Below are positions 25,871 through 34,537 of a stretch of DNA of 39,984 nucleotides, one piece after another; position 1 is the first letter of the stretch; every line of letters starts with the position of its first letter. Where the stretch lies: positions 1 to 39,984 of the forward strand of contig DKOR01000021.1 in assembly GCA_002470825.1 (NCBI GenBank). The letters run 5' to 3'. Under the pieces are notes generated by a model. The model was not told the DNA's origin. It ran no database searches and worked only from the letters and a program-made list of their open reading frames with translations. Source of the stretch: Thiotrichaceae bacterium UBA7357. Its GTDB lineage: Bacteria; Pseudomonadota; Gammaproteobacteria; Eutrophobiales; Eutrophobiaceae. A program made the position numbers and the translations under genes.

Positions 25871-26440
25871 TTATCTACTCCAAATATTTATGTCATTACA
25901 TTGATTTTCTACAAAATTGTATTAGGAAAACATAGTACAAATTAAACAAGAACGACTAAAGGTTTTACTATTTATAAGCTTAACGATTCTATAGCACTGC
26001 CTTTATTAGCAGAAAATTTTATCAATCTATTTGAGTTTACATACACAAAACTTTAACTGACAAAATATTTCAATTTTTTTTATTAGCTAGTTTCCTTATT
26101 ACTAATTTGAGATATGATTTTACTATTTAGTAACATCATTATAAATATTAGCCACCTAATTATCAAAGTGTTGAATATGAATAACTTAAAATAAACTATC
26201 TAGTAAATCTATATCTTTGATATCCCATGAAACTTGTCATATGGAAATAGTTCCTATCTTAGTAATCATCATACATTTAGATATATACAAAAACTAATAT
26301 GAATCAACGTTTCATTTTATAGCTCAGATTGAATTTTCTATTATCTTTCTAGTAATGGATAAAATATCAATATCTCATAGGTAGATTAATTCAAGGAAGC
26401 ATCGAGATGAAAAAAAATATCGTAAAATTATCTTTTAAAC
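25871..26440. other. AT-rich noncoding gap between the ribosomal cluster and selO
   Basis: This stretch is very AT-rich and contains only tiny frames on the strands examined. It lies downstream of the alpha-operon terminator and upstream of selO, so it must contain the selO promoter, but no clear -35/-10 pair was seen. The only supported site is the selO ribosome binding site GGAG at 25878-25881. No tRNA-like, repeat or mobile-element feature was recognised. Confidence 0.5.
25878..25881 (-). promoter_or_regulatory. Ribosome binding site deciding the selO GTG start
   Basis: GGAG on the minus strand ends 7 nt before the GTG at 25870. It would be 19 nt from the alternative downstream ATG, so it favours the GTG. 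Confidence 0.65.
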
Positions 26441-26467
26441 TAAAAAAACCGGGACAGAACCCGGTTT
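26441..26467 (-). terminator. Intrinsic terminator of the S10-spc-alpha ribosomal cluster
   Basis: On the minus strand, AAACCGGG and CCCGGTTT form a perfect 8-bp stem (26446-26467) around a 6-nt loop, followed by a T-run extending through 26442. It lies about 29 nt after the rplQ stop and is the clearest terminator in the window. Confidence 0.93.
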
Positions 26468-26495
26468 CAATGATACAAACTAATAACAATTATTA

Positions 26496-26894
26496 TTATA
26501 CTTGTTCTGCTGTCTCAACGACTTCTTCTGCTAATTCAGGTCTATCTACCAAAGATACAATCGCCATTGAAGCTTTATCTCCAGTACGGACACCACATTT
26601 GAGAATCCGAAGATAACCACCAGGACGCTCTTTATAACGAGGACCTATTTCATTGAATAGTTTTGTCACCATTTTTCGATCACGAAGGCGAGCAAAAGCT
26701 AACCGTCTATTAGCAACACTGTCTTTTTTTGCCATTGTAATCAAAGGTTCTACCACACGACGTAATTCTTTTGCTTTTGGTAAGGTTGTTTTGATTATCT
26801 CATGTTCTATAAGGGATGCCGCCATATTTCGAAACATCGCTTTACGATGCGAACTATTGCGGTTTAGTTTTCGACCACTTTCACGATGACGCAT
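26496..26894 (-). CDS. rplQ: 50S ribosomal protein L17 (bL17)
   Basis: Large-subunit protein near the polypeptide exit tunnel. The 132-residue sequence starts with the characteristic MRHRESGRKLNRNSSHR and has the L17 core with a short acidic tail (AEEVVETAEQV), slightly longer than the 127 residues in E. coli. It is the last gene of the alpha operon, 13 nt after rpoA, and is followed directly by the terminator at 26441-26467. Confidence 0.98.
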   Translation of the reverse strand: MRHRESGRKLNRNSSHRKAMFRNMAASLIEHEIIKTTLPKAKELRRVVEPLITMAKKDSVANRRLAFARLRDRKMVTKLFNEIGPRYKERPGGYLRILKCGVRTGDKASMAIVSLVDRPELAEEVVETAEQV

Positions 26895-26907
26895 TATTTT
26901 TCTCTCT

Positions 26908-27912
26908 TTAAATTACTGACGCGGTTTCTTTAATCTCTAATGCGGCAGGCGGCCAATTTTCCAGACGCATTCCTAAAGACAAACCACGTGAAGCTAGTAC
27001 ATCTTTTATCTCTGTTAGAGATTTTTTACCGAGATTAGGAGTTTTTAATAATTCAACTTCAGTACGCTGTATTAAATCACCTATATAGTAAATACTCTCT
27101 GCTTTTAAACAATTCGCAGAACGAACGGTCAATTCAAGATCATCCACCGGACGTAATAAAATAGGATCAATCTCTGGTTCAGTTTGTTGACTAGCTTCAA
27201 TAGCTTCTTCTGCTTCCAAATCAACAAATACTGCTAGCTGAGATCTCAGAATTCTTGCTGCTTCACTCACTGCTTCCTCAGGATCGATAGTACCATTTGT
27301 TTCAATTTCTATTACCAATTTATCAAGGTCTGTACGTTGTTCTACTCGAGCACTTTGAACTTCATAGGCAATACAATTAACAGGACTAAATGATGCATCC
27401 AGTTTTAATTTTCCAATAGTTTGCTCTTCTTCATCAGTGCCACCAACTACAACTGGTTCGTATCCACGACCACGAGCTACCTTCATTACTATGCTCAAAT
27501 CACCTGCTTTTGTCAGATTCGCAATAAGGTGATCAGGATTCATAATTTCAACATCATGATCTAGTGTTATATCTCTAGCATATACTTCGCCAAGACCACT
27601 TTTCTTTAACGTTAAAATGGCTTCATCTTTAGAATGCATCATAATTGCAAGACCTTTAAGATTTAGCAAAATATCTATGACATCTTCCTGTACACCTTCC
27701 ATAGTAGTGTATTCATGAAGAACACCTTCAATTTCTGCTTCGACTACTGCGCAACCAGGCATCGAAGATAAGAGTACTCGTCGTAATGCGTTACCCAATG
27801 TATGGCCAAAGCCTCTATCTAAGGGTTCTATTGTGATCTTCGCAGAGGTGTTACTTACAGTTTCTACGTCAACCCTTCTTGGTTTAAGTAATTCATTAAA
27901 TGTTATTGGCAT
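26908..27912 (-). CDS. rpoA: RNA polymerase alpha subunit
   Basis: Alpha subunit that nucleates RNA polymerase assembly and contacts activators and UP elements. The N-terminal domain (about 1-235) has RGFGHTLGNALRR at 33-45 for dimerisation. After a short acidic linker the C-terminal domain begins near 250; R264 and N267 in LTVRSANCLKAE match the UP-element-binding residues R265 and N268 of E. coli. At 334 residues it is near the usual 329. It lies between rpsD (24 nt) and rplQ (13 nt), as in other proteobacteria. Confidence 0.99.
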   Translation of the reverse strand: MPITFNELLKPRRVDVETVSNTSAKITIEPLDRGFGHTLGNALRRVLLSSMPGCAVVEAEIEGVLHEYTTMEGVQEDVIDILLNLKGLAIMMHSKDEAILTLKKSGLGEVYARDITLDHDVEIMNPDHLIANLTKAGDLSIVMKVARGRGYEPVVVGGTDEEEQTIGKLKLDASFSPVNCIAYEVQSARVEQRTDLDKLVIEIETNGTIDPEEAVSEAARILRSQLAVFVDLEAEEAIEASQQTEPEIDPILLRPVDDLELTVRSANCLKAESIYYIGDLIQRTEVELLKTPNLGKKSLTEIKDVLASRGLSLGMRLENWPPAALEIKETASVI

Positions 27913-27936
27913 GCGTGATTCTCCTCCACAAGTTAT

Positions 27937-28557
27937 TTACTTGGAGTATAGTTCTACAACGAGTTGTTCATTAATTTCAGATGGCAGTTCACTTCTTTCT
28001 GGAATTGACTTAAAAACGCCTTCCATATTTTTAGAATTCACATCAACCCAATCTGGGAAACCATACTGCTCTGCAATATCGATAGCGCTCTGAATACGTA
28101 GTTGCTTCCTACTTTTTTCACGTATCGCTACAACATCGCTTTGTGATACCTGAAACGAAGCGATATTAACCGATTTACCGTTAACAAGTATTGAACGATG
28201 GCTTACCAGTTGACGTGCCTCACTTCGAGTAGCTCCGAAGCCCATTCGATAAACAACATTATCTAGTCGACATTCCAAGATTTGCAAAAGGTTCTCACCA
28301 GTCGAACCCTTACGACGAGCTGCTTCTTTGTAGTACTTACGAAATTGTTTTTCTAATACCCCGTAGATACGACGTAATTTCTGTTTTTCACGTAATTGTA
28401 AGGCATAATCAGACATCCTTTTCGGACGACTACCTTGTATACCAGGTAATTTATCTATCTGACATTTTGATTCAATCGGTCTAGCACGACTTTTTAAAAA
28501 CAAATCTGTGCCTTCACGTCGACTAAGTTTACATTTTGGTCCGAGATAACGTGCCAT
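27937..28557 (-). CDS. rpsD: 30S ribosomal protein S4 (uS4)
   Basis: Primary 16S rRNA-binding protein that starts body assembly of the small subunit. The frame is open upstream to 28608 and would overlap rpsK by 35 nt, but the conserved S4 start MARYLGPKCKLSRREG begins at the ATG at 28557. This gives 206 residues, about the same as E. coli, and a 16-nt spacer after rpsK. The S4 RNA-binding domain covers about 95-160. In E. coli S4 represses translation of the alpha operon at rpsM; whether the same holds here was not tested. Confidence 0.98.
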   Translation of the reverse strand: MARYLGPKCKLSRREGTDLFLKSRARPIESKCQIDKLPGIQGSRPKRMSDYALQLREKQKLRRIYGVLEKQFRKYYKEAARRKGSTGENLLQILECRLDNVVYRMGFGATRSEARQLVSHRSILVNGKSVNIASFQVSQSDVVAIREKSRKQLRIQSAIDIAEQYGFPDWVDVNSKNMEGVFKSIPERSELPSEINEQLVVELYSK

Positions 28558-28573
28558 TATAAATGCTCCTGAA

Positions 28574-28963
28574 TTAAACCCGACGTTTTTTGGGCGGGCG
28601 ACACCCATTGTGTGGAATCGGTGTCACATCAGATATATTAGTAATCTTAAAACCGATTGAGTTAAGTGCCCGAACCGCTGATTCACGACCTGGTCCCGGT
28701 CCTTTTATAAGTACTTCTAAATTTTGCATACCAAACTCGCGTGCGACTTCACCCGCCTTCTGAGAAGCGATCTGAGCAGCAAATGGTGTGCTTTTTCGAG
28801 AACCCCGAAAACCACTACCGCCTGAAGTAGCCCATGAAAGAGTGTTTCCCTGTCGATCTGTTATCGTAATAATAGTGTTATTGAATGAAGCGTGTATATG
28901 CGCAATACCGTCCACGACGGTTTTCTTTACACGCTTACGAACTTTTGTTGCTGTTTTCGCCAT
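28574..28963 (-). CDS. rpsK: 30S ribosomal protein S11 (uS11)
   Basis: Platform protein of the small subunit that contacts mRNA near the E site. All 129 residues align in length with E. coli S11, including the HASFNNTIITITD strand (about 24-36), the GFRGSRKSTPFAAQ stretch and the C-terminal PHNGCRPPKKRRV. It is 20 nt after rpsM. Confidence 0.98.
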   Translation of the reverse strand: MAKTATKVRKRVKKTVVDGIAHIHASFNNTIITITDRQGNTLSWATSGGSGFRGSRKSTPFAAQIASQKAGEVAREFGMQNLEVLIKGPGPGRESAVRALNSIGFKITNISDVTPIPHNGCRPPKKRRV

Positions 28964-28983
28964 ATTTTTAGAAACCTATTGTT

Positions 28984-29340
28984 TTATTTTTTAATCGCTT
29001 TTCTAGGACCTTTACGTGTTCGAGCATTAGTACTTGTACGTTGTCCTCGAACTGGTAGCCCACGACGATGTCGAATCCCTCTGTTGGTGCCGAGATCCAT
29101 CAAGCGTTTGATATTCATTGAGATTTCACGACGTAAATCACCTTCAAGGTCGTACTTACCTACCTCAGCACGAATTTTATCCAACTCTACTTCGGTTAAA
29201 TCCCTAACTTTAAGGGAGCCTGTCAAACCTACCACATCACAAACTTGTTGTGCACGTGTACCACCAATACCATATATATAAGTTAAACCAATTACCAAGT
29301 GCTTATTATCTGGTATGTTAACGCCTGCAATACGAGCCAT
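28984..29340 (-). CDS. rpsM: 30S ribosomal protein S13 (uS13)
   Basis: Head protein of the small subunit that contacts the P-site tRNA and the intersubunit bridge to L5. The 118-residue protein has the helix-hairpin-helix start (GVNIPDNKHLVIGLTYIYGIG) and the basic tail RGQRTSTNARTRKGPRK. It is the first gene of the alpha operon. The 39-nt spacer from rpmJ is among the longest in the cluster and, in E. coli, the equivalent site folds into the S4 repressor target; no such fold was checked here. Confidence 0.98.
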   Translation of the reverse strand: MARIAGVNIPDNKHLVIGLTYIYGIGGTRAQQVCDVVGLTGSLKVRDLTEVELDKIRAEVGKYDLEGDLRREISMNIKRLMDLGTNRGIRHRRGLPVRGQRTSTNARTRKGPRKAIKK

Positions 29341-29379
29341 TGTTCAATCTCTCCAATATAATTTTATAGCGCTTACTAT

Positions 29380-29493
29380 CTAGCCTTGACGCTGCTTATG
29401 TCGAGGGTCAATACAAATAACACGTATAACTCTATTGCGCCGTATTATTCTACAATTTCGACAAATTCTTTTTACTGATGCTCTTACTTTCAT
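29380..29493 (-). CDS. rpmJ: 50S ribosomal protein L36 (bL36), zinc-binding form
   Basis: Smallest ribosomal protein, 37 residues, reading MKVRASVKRICRNC at the start and ending RHKQRQG. The zinc ligands C11, C14, C27 and H32 are all present, so this is the zinc-containing (C+) type. A GGAGAAAG ribosome binding site precedes the ATG. It lies 30 nt after secY and 39 nt before rpsM, its standard place in gammaproteobacteria. The zinc-containing form suggests that any zinc-starvation paralogue would be elsewhere. Confidence 0.96.
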   Translation of the reverse strand: MKVRASVKRICRNCRIIRRNRVIRVICIDPRHKQRQG

Positions 29494-29523
29494 TTTCTTT
29501 CTCCAACATAACTAGCTAACGAA

Positions 29524-30867
29524 TCAACGTCGGCCATGCCCCTTAAGATTGGCTTTCTTCATTATTCCATCATACTGATGAGACATTAAATGTGCCTGTA
29601 CTTGAGACATAAAGTCCATAACAACCACAACTATAATTAATAGTGACGTACCACCAAAATAAAATGGCACGTTAAATTTTAATATTAGAAATTCAGGCAA
29701 TAAACAAACAAAGGTAATGTAGACTGCACCCGCCAAAGTTAGTTTAGTTAAGACCTTATCTAGATAAGCTGCTGTTTGTTCGCCCGGACGCATACCGGGG
29801 ATAAATGCGCCTGATTTCTTCAAATTCTCTGCTGTCTCACGTGGATCAAATACCATCGCCGTATAAAAGAAACAGAAAAATATTATCCCTGCCGCATAAG
29901 TCAATACATAAATTGGCTGTCCCGGAGATAATGTTGTTGCAATATCCTGTAACCAGTCCATACCTTCTGTCTGTGCAAACCATCCTGCAATCGTCGCAGG
30001 AAATAAAATCAAACTTGAGGCAAAGATAGGCGGAATAACACCTGCCATATTTAATTTCAAAGGCAAATGACTTGATTGACCTCCATACATTTTACGTCCT
30101 ACCTGTCGTTTTGCGTAATTGACTGTAATTCGTCGTTGACCGCGCTCTACAAAAACAACAAATGCAGTTACAACGATAGCCAGTGCAAATAAACCAACTA
30201 CTGCTAACAAATGCATCTCGCCTGTTCTTGATAACTCTATTGTTCCACCAATTGCAGACGGTAATCCAGCAACAATACCAGCAAAGATGATCATAGAAAT
30301 ACCATTACCAATACCACGTTCAGTAATTTGTTCTCCTAACCACATTAAAAACATAGTTCCAGTAACTAAGGTACTTACTGCAGCAATTCGAAAGCCCATA
30401 CCTGGATCCATAACAACTGCATAACCAGCTGCTTGTTGCCCCTCCAACGCGACGGATACTCCAAAAGCTTGAAACGTAGCTAAGACCACAGTGCCATAGC
30501 GAGTATATTGAGTAATCTTACGTCGACCCGCTTCACCTTCTTTTTTCAGCTGTTTTAATTTCGGTTCAACGACCGAAAGTAATTGCATGATAATTGACGC
30601 CGAAATGTATGGCATGATTCCTAAAGCAACCACTGAAAATCTACTCAAGGCGCCACCGGAAAACATATTAAACATATCCAGGATCGTACCTTGTTGCTGT
30701 TGAAATAAATCAGCTAATGCAATTGGATTAATACCTGGGACAGGTATATGCGTAGCAATTCGGTACACGAATAGCGCCAACAGAACAAACAACAGCCGTT
30801 GGCGGAGCTCTTTTAATTGCCCAATACCTGAAGGGGCGCCTGGAATTGCTGGGTTAGAAACTGACAT
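29524..30867 (-). CDS. secY: Protein translocase subunit SecY
   Basis: Channel-forming subunit of SecYEG, which moves proteins across or into the inner membrane. The 447-residue protein has ten membrane segments, the N-terminal LKELRQRLLFVL and IPVPGI (about 46-51) regions, the cytosolic loop YGTVVLATFQAFG and the late loop PGMRPGEQTAAYLD. Its ATG immediately follows the rplO stop with no spacer, so translation is probably coupled. Confidence 0.99.
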   Translation of the reverse strand: MSVSNPAIPGAPSGIGQLKELRQRLLFVLLALFVYRIATHIPVPGINPIALADLFQQQQGTILDMFNMFSGGALSRFSVVALGIMPYISASIIMQLLSVVEPKLKQLKKEGEAGRRKITQYTRYGTVVLATFQAFGVSVALEGQQAAGYAVVMDPGMGFRIAAVSTLVTGTMFLMWLGEQITERGIGNGISMIIFAGIVAGLPSAIGGTIELSRTGEMHLLAVVGLFALAIVVTAFVVFVERGQRRITVNYAKRQVGRKMYGGQSSHLPLKLNMAGVIPPIFASSLILFPATIAGWFAQTEGMDWLQDIATTLSPGQPIYVLTYAAGIIFFCFFYTAMVFDPRETAENLKKSGAFIPGMRPGEQTAAYLDKVLTKLTLAGAVYITFVCLLPEFLILKFNVPFYFGGTSLLIIVVVVMDFMSQVQAHLMSHQYDGIMKKANLKGHGRR

Positions 30868-31302
30868 TTATTCTACTATTTTCCCACCAGAAGCTTCAAT
30901 TGCAGCTTTAGCACCTTTACTAAGCATTAAACCTTTAACGGTAACTGCTTTTTCCAATTTGCCTGAAAGCATGACTTTGACTCGCAATGTACTTTTATTA
31001 ATTAGTCGACCTGCCCTCAGTGCATCAATATCTATGACATCCACATCTAGATTGGCTAGTTCATGCAAACGAATCTCTTCAGTCACACGACTAATACGCG
31101 AACTAAACCCAACTTTTGGCAAGCGACGTTGAAGTGGCATTTGCCCACCTTCGAAACCTACTTTATGGTACCCACCAGAACGTGACTTTTGACCCTTATG
31201 CCCACGACCACTGGTTTTACCAATACCTGAACCAATTCCACGACCTCTGCGCTTCGCATTTGAGGTTGAATCAGGATGTGGTTTAACTGTATTTAAACGC
31301 AT
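30868..31302 (-). CDS. rplO: 50S ribosomal protein L15 (uL15)
   Basis: Late assembly protein of the large subunit. It is 144 residues as in E. coli, with the glycine-rich RNA-binding N-terminus (RGRGIGSGIGKTSGRGHKGQ, about 19-38) and the globular C-terminal domain. It is 4 nt after rpmD and abuts secY. Confidence 0.98.
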   Translation of the reverse strand: MRLNTVKPHPDSTSNAKRRGRGIGSGIGKTSGRGHKGQKSRSGGYHKVGFEGGQMPLQRRLPKVGFSSRISRVTEEIRLHELANLDVDVIDIDALRAGRLINKSTLRVKVMLSGKLEKAVTVKGLMLSKGAKAAIEASGGKIVE

Positions 31303-31306
31303 GAGA

Positions 31307-31501
31307 TTAATCCTCTTTAACTGCGAGCAAGTAACTTACTTTATTTATCATTCCACGATTCTCTGGAGTATCATCGACAGTGACACAATGACCAATCCGT
31401 CGTAAACCCAAGCCACTAACACAAGCTTTATGTTTATGAATACGTCGATTAGTACTTTTTATTAACGTAACTTTTAATTTTTTATCAGACTTATTAACCA
31501 T
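31307..31501 (-). CDS. rpmD: 50S ribosomal protein L30 (uL30)
   Basis: Small large-subunit protein of 64 residues, with the family core VTLIKSTNRR, HKACVSGLGLRRIGH (24-38) and RGMINKVSYL (49-58). A five-residue lysine-rich start extends it a little beyond the usual 58-60. It is 2 nt after rpsE and 4 nt before rplO. Confidence 0.96.
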   Translation of the reverse strand: MVNKSDKKLKVTLIKSTNRRIHKHKACVSGLGLRRIGHCVTVDDTPENRGMINKVSYLLAVKED

Positions 31502-31503
31502 GA

Positions 31504-32010
31504 TTAACTAACCACTTCTTCTATAGACTTACCGCGTTTTGCTGCGATGTATTCAGGCGATGACATCGATTTCAATCCTTCAATTGTCGCACGAACCACA
31601 TTGATAGGATTGGTCGAACCAATTGATTTAGCCAGAACATTATGAATGCCAACGACTTCAAAGACCGCACGCATCGGGCCACCAGCAATTATACCGGTAC
31701 CTTCTGAGGCTGGCTGCATATAGACTTTGGCTGCACCAAATTCTGCTATGATAGAATATTGAAGTGTTCCTTCATTCAATGGCACTGAAATCATATTGCG
31801 ACGTGCATCCTCCATTGCTTTTTGAATAGCCAGTGGTACTTCACGAGATTTACCGCGCCCAACGCCTACACGTCCATTTCCATCACCAACAACTGTTAAC
31901 GCTGCAAAACCAAATTGACGTCCACCTTTGACAACTTTGGCAACGCGATTTACGTTAACAAGCTTTTCCTGAAGATCTTCGTTACCGGTTATTGAGTTTC
32001 CTAATGCCAT
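31504..32010 (-). CDS. rpsE: 30S ribosomal protein S5 (uS5)
   Basis: Small-subunit protein at the mRNA entry side, important for decoding accuracy. The 168-residue protein has the dsRNA-binding domain with the VAKVVKGGRQFGF loop (about 23-35), the region where spectinomycin-resistance changes occur in other bacteria and which looks wild type here. The C-terminal ATIEGLKSM segment is also typical. It is 11 nt after rplR. Confidence 0.98.
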   Translation of the reverse strand: MALGNSITGNEDLQEKLVNVNRVAKVVKGGRQFGFAALTVVGDGNGRVGVGRGKSREVPLAIQKAMEDARRNMISVPLNEGTLQYSIIAEFGAAKVYMQPASEGTGIIAGGPMRAVFEVVGIHNVLAKSIGSTNPINVVRATIEGLKSMSSPEYIAAKRGKSIEEVVS

Positions 32011-32021
32011 CAGACCCTTCC

Positions 32022-32375
32022 TTAAAATTCCATACCTTGCTCACGTGCAGCATCTGCTAATGCTTTAATGCGACCATGATATTTAAAACCTGAGCGATCA
32101 AAAGCAACTTTCGAAATACCTACTTTCTTCGCACGTTCAGCCAGAGTTTTTCCAACAGTAATGGCTGCATCTACATTACCACTGTATTTAATCTGACCCT
32201 TAACTTCATTATCCAAACTTGATGCACTTACAAGTACTTGCGAACCATTTGGCGCAATGACCTGGGCATAAACATGTCTAGGTGTTTTGTAAACGCACAA
32301 ACGATTGACACCAAGCTGTTTAATCTTTGCTCGCGTCTTAGTAGCACGACGAATTCTATCTGTTTTTTTACTCAT
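32022..32375 (-). CDS. rplR: 50S ribosomal protein L18 (uL18)
   Basis: 5S rRNA-binding protein that acts with L5 to place the 5S RNA in the central protuberance. The 117 residues match E. coli in length, with the basic N-terminus and the conserved FDRSGFKYHGRIKALADAARE near the C-terminus. It is 5 nt after rplF. Confidence 0.98.
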   Translation of the reverse strand: MSKKTDRIRRATKTRAKIKQLGVNRLCVYKTPRHVYAQVIAPNGSQVLVSASSLDNEVKGQIKYSGNVDAAITVGKTLAERAKKVGISKVAFDRSGFKYHGRIKALADAAREQGMEF

Positions 32376-32380
32376 ATCGA

Positions 32381-32914
32381 CTAACTCTTCTTAGCTTCTT
32401 TGCGAATAATACGTTCATCTGAGTAACGAACACCCTTACCTTTATAGGGCTCAGGCGGACGGTATCTGCGAACATTAGCGGCGACTTGCCCAACTTGCTG
32501 TTTATCGGAACCCTTAATTATTATTTCGGTTTGACTTGGTGTTTCAATCGAAATTCCTTCTGGGATGTTGAACTTTACAGGATGCGAAAAACCTAAAGTG
32601 AGGTTCAAAATTTTACCAGAAACTGCTGCTCGATAACCTACACCAACAATATCTAATTTACGTTCGAAACCTTCGGTGACGCCAGTAACTAAATTTTGAA
32701 TTAATGCGCGGGTTGTACCTGATAAAGCATTTGCTAATTTACTGTTATTATTAACAGTAGTTTTTAAAATATTGTCTTTCTGTTCGACCTTAACCAAAGG
32801 ATGAACATTGTGTGACAGCTCACCTTTGTCACCTTTAACGGTCACCATACTCCCGACGATACTTACGTCGACGCTACTAGGAACTAGGATGGGATTATTT
32901 GCTATTCTTGACAT
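32381..32914 (-). CDS. rplF: 50S ribosomal protein L6 (uL6)
   Basis: Large-subunit protein near the factor-binding site. Two repeated L6 folds fill its 177 residues; the signature RYRPPEPYKGKGVRYSDE (about 149-166) lies in the second. It is 15 nt after rpsH and 5 nt before rplR. Confidence 0.98.
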   Translation of the reverse strand: MSRIANNPILVPSSVDVSIVGSMVTVKGDKGELSHNVHPLVKVEQKDNILKTTVNNNSKLANALSGTTRALIQNLVTGVTEGFERKLDIVGVGYRAAVSGKILNLTLGFSHPVKFNIPEGISIETPSQTEIIIKGSDKQQVGQVAANVRRYRPPEPYKGKGVRYSDERIIRKEAKKS

Positions 32915-32929
32915 GTCAATTCATCCAAA

Positions 32930-33325
32930 TTAAGAAACGAAACATAGTACTTCACCGCCGATGCCGTGTTCTCTGGCTGATTTATCAGTCATAACACCTT
33001 TAGCTGTAGAAATGACCGCCACACCAAGACCCCCAAGTACTTTTGGCAAATCATCAGCCGATTTATAGCTGCGAAGACTAGGACGGCTAATACGCTTAAT
33101 TGTTTCAATAACAGCTTTTCCTTCAAAATATTTAAGCTCTATAGTTAGTATTGCCTTCTTATCATTTTCTTCTACGCTGCAATCAAGAATATAGCCTTCT
33201 TGTTTTAAGATAGTTGCAATCGCCACTTTTAATTTTGATGAGGGCATTTTAACATTACGCTTATTTCTTTGTAATGAATTACGAATGCGGGTCAACATAT
33301 CTGATATTGGGTCTGACATACTCAT
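32930..33325 (-). CDS. rpsH: 30S ribosomal protein S8 (uS8)
   Basis: Binds the central domain of 16S rRNA. The 131-residue protein starts MSMSDPISDMLTRIRN and ends with the S8 signature near STAKGVMTDKSAREHGIGGE. In E. coli S8 also represses spc operon translation near rplE; the target was not examined here. It is 20 nt after rpsN. Confidence 0.98.
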   Translation of the reverse strand: MSMSDPISDMLTRIRNSLQRNKRNVKMPSSKLKVAIATILKQEGYILDCSVEENDKKAILTIELKYFEGKAVIETIKRISRPSLRSYKSADDLPKVLGGLGVAVISTAKGVMTDKSAREHGIGGEVLCFVS

Positions 33326-33345
33326 GTTTATATTCTCTCTTTAAT

Positions 33346-33651
33346 TTACCAGCTCGCTTTAACTAAACCTGGCACATCGCCACGCATAGCCGCTTCACGC
33401 AATTTATTTCGACCTAAACCAAACTTACGATAATAACCATGTGGTCTACCTGTGACATTACAGCGATTACGCACACGAACAGCGCTTGCATCTCTTGGCA
33501 TTTTATTCAATTTTTCACGCGCCGCCGCACGATCAACTTCACTTAATGAAATATCTTTAATTATTGCTTTTAATTCAATTCTTTTTACCGCATATTTTTT
33601 TACCAACCGTATGCGTTTAACTTCACGATTTATCATGCATGACTTTGCCAT
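33346..33651 (-). CDS. rpsN: 30S ribosomal protein S14 (uS14), zinc-independent form
   Basis: Small-subunit head protein. The 101-residue length and the absence of any CxxC pair identify the long, zinc-free (C-) type found in most proteobacteria. The C-terminal NRCNVTGRPHGYYRKFGL and LVKASW are characteristic. It is 12 nt after rplE. Confidence 0.98.
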   Translation of the reverse strand: MAKSCMINREVKRIRLVKKYAVKRIELKAIIKDISLSEVDRAAAREKLNKMPRDASAVRVRNRCNVTGRPHGYYRKFGLGRNKLREAAMRGDVPGLVKASW

Positions 33652-33663
33652 ATTAAATAGACC

Positions 33664-34203
33664 TCAAGATCTTAATGGTAAATTAAATGCCGTTAATAAA
33701 GCACGGCCTTCTTCATTTGTTCGAGCTGAGGTAGTAATAGTTATGTCCATACCTCGCAATATATCTATTTTATCGTAGTCAATTTCAGGGAAAATAATTT
33801 GTTCTTTAATCCCCATACTATAATTACCACGACCATCGAAGGATTTTGCATTTAATCCACGAAAATCTCGTATACGTGGGATTGCAATTGAAATTAAACG
33901 ATCCAAAAATTCATACATACGCTCACGACGTAAATTCACTTTACAACCGACAGGCCAGCCTTCACGCACTTTAAAATTAGCAACTGATTTTCTTGCCTTA
34001 CAAACGATGGGTTTTTGTCCTGAAATTTTAGTCATGTCACTGACTGCATGCTCAACAACTTTTTTATCTGCAACTGCCTCACCAATACCCATATTGAGAG
34101 TTATCTTAGTTATCTTAGGTACTTGCATTGATGATTTATAACCAAATTTATCGGTTAATTGCTTAATCACTGTGGCATTATAATATTCTTGTAATCTGAC
34201 CAT
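33664..34203 (-). CDS. rplE: 50S ribosomal protein L5 (uL5)
   Basis: 5S rRNA-binding protein of the central protuberance that contacts the P-site tRNA and S13. The 179 residues match E. coli, with PKITKITLNMGIGEA (about 29-43) and DYDKIDILRGMDITI toward the C-terminus. It is 11 nt after rplX. Confidence 0.98.
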   Translation of the reverse strand: MVRLQEYYNATVIKQLTDKFGYKSSMQVPKITKITLNMGIGEAVADKKVVEHAVSDMTKISGQKPIVCKARKSVANFKVREGWPVGCKVNLRRERMYEFLDRLISIAIPRIRDFRGLNAKSFDGRGNYSMGIKEQIIFPEIDYDKIDILRGMDITITTSARTNEEGRALLTAFNLPLRS

Positions 34204-34214
34204 GAGTATTGACC

Positions 34215-34535
34215 CTATACATCCACAACTTCATTGTTTGATTTGAAATATCGTACTTTTTGTCCATCTTCCAGCGAACGATAGCCAACTCGGTCGGCCT
34301 TATTTGTCACTGGATTCCACATTGCGATATTGGAGATATGAATCGCTGCTTCTTTTTCGACGATACCGCCTGGTGTACCCTGCGACGGGTTACCTTTGGT
34401 GTGTTTCTTAACCATGTTGACATTCTCAACAAAAGCTTTATTCGATTCACTATCAACGGATAAAACAACACCACGTTTGCCTTTATCTTTTCCGGCAATG
34501 ACAACAACCTCATCACCTTTCTTAATCCGAGCCAT
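34215..34535 (-). CDS. rplX: 50S ribosomal protein L24 (uL24)
   Basis: Early assembly initiator of the large subunit. The 106-residue protein carries the KOW motif KGDEVVVIAGKDKGKRG (about 6-22). It is 2 nt after rplN, so reading through the stop/start junction is probably coupled. Confidence 0.98.
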   Translation of the reverse strand: MARIKKGDEVVVIAGKDKGKRGVVLSVDSESNKAFVENVNMVKKHTKGNPSQGTPGGIVEKEAAIHISNIAMWNPVTNKADRVGYRSLEDGQKVRYFKSNNEVVDV

Positions 34536-34537
34536 TT

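Noticed and set aside
26407..26616. 69-codon plus-strand frame next to rplQ
   Set aside because: It runs through the intrinsic terminator and antisense to rplQ; no family resemblance.
28558..28608. N-terminal extension of rpsD by 17 codons
   Set aside because: It overlaps rpsK and precedes the invariant S4 start MARYLGPKC; the 206-residue form fits the family.
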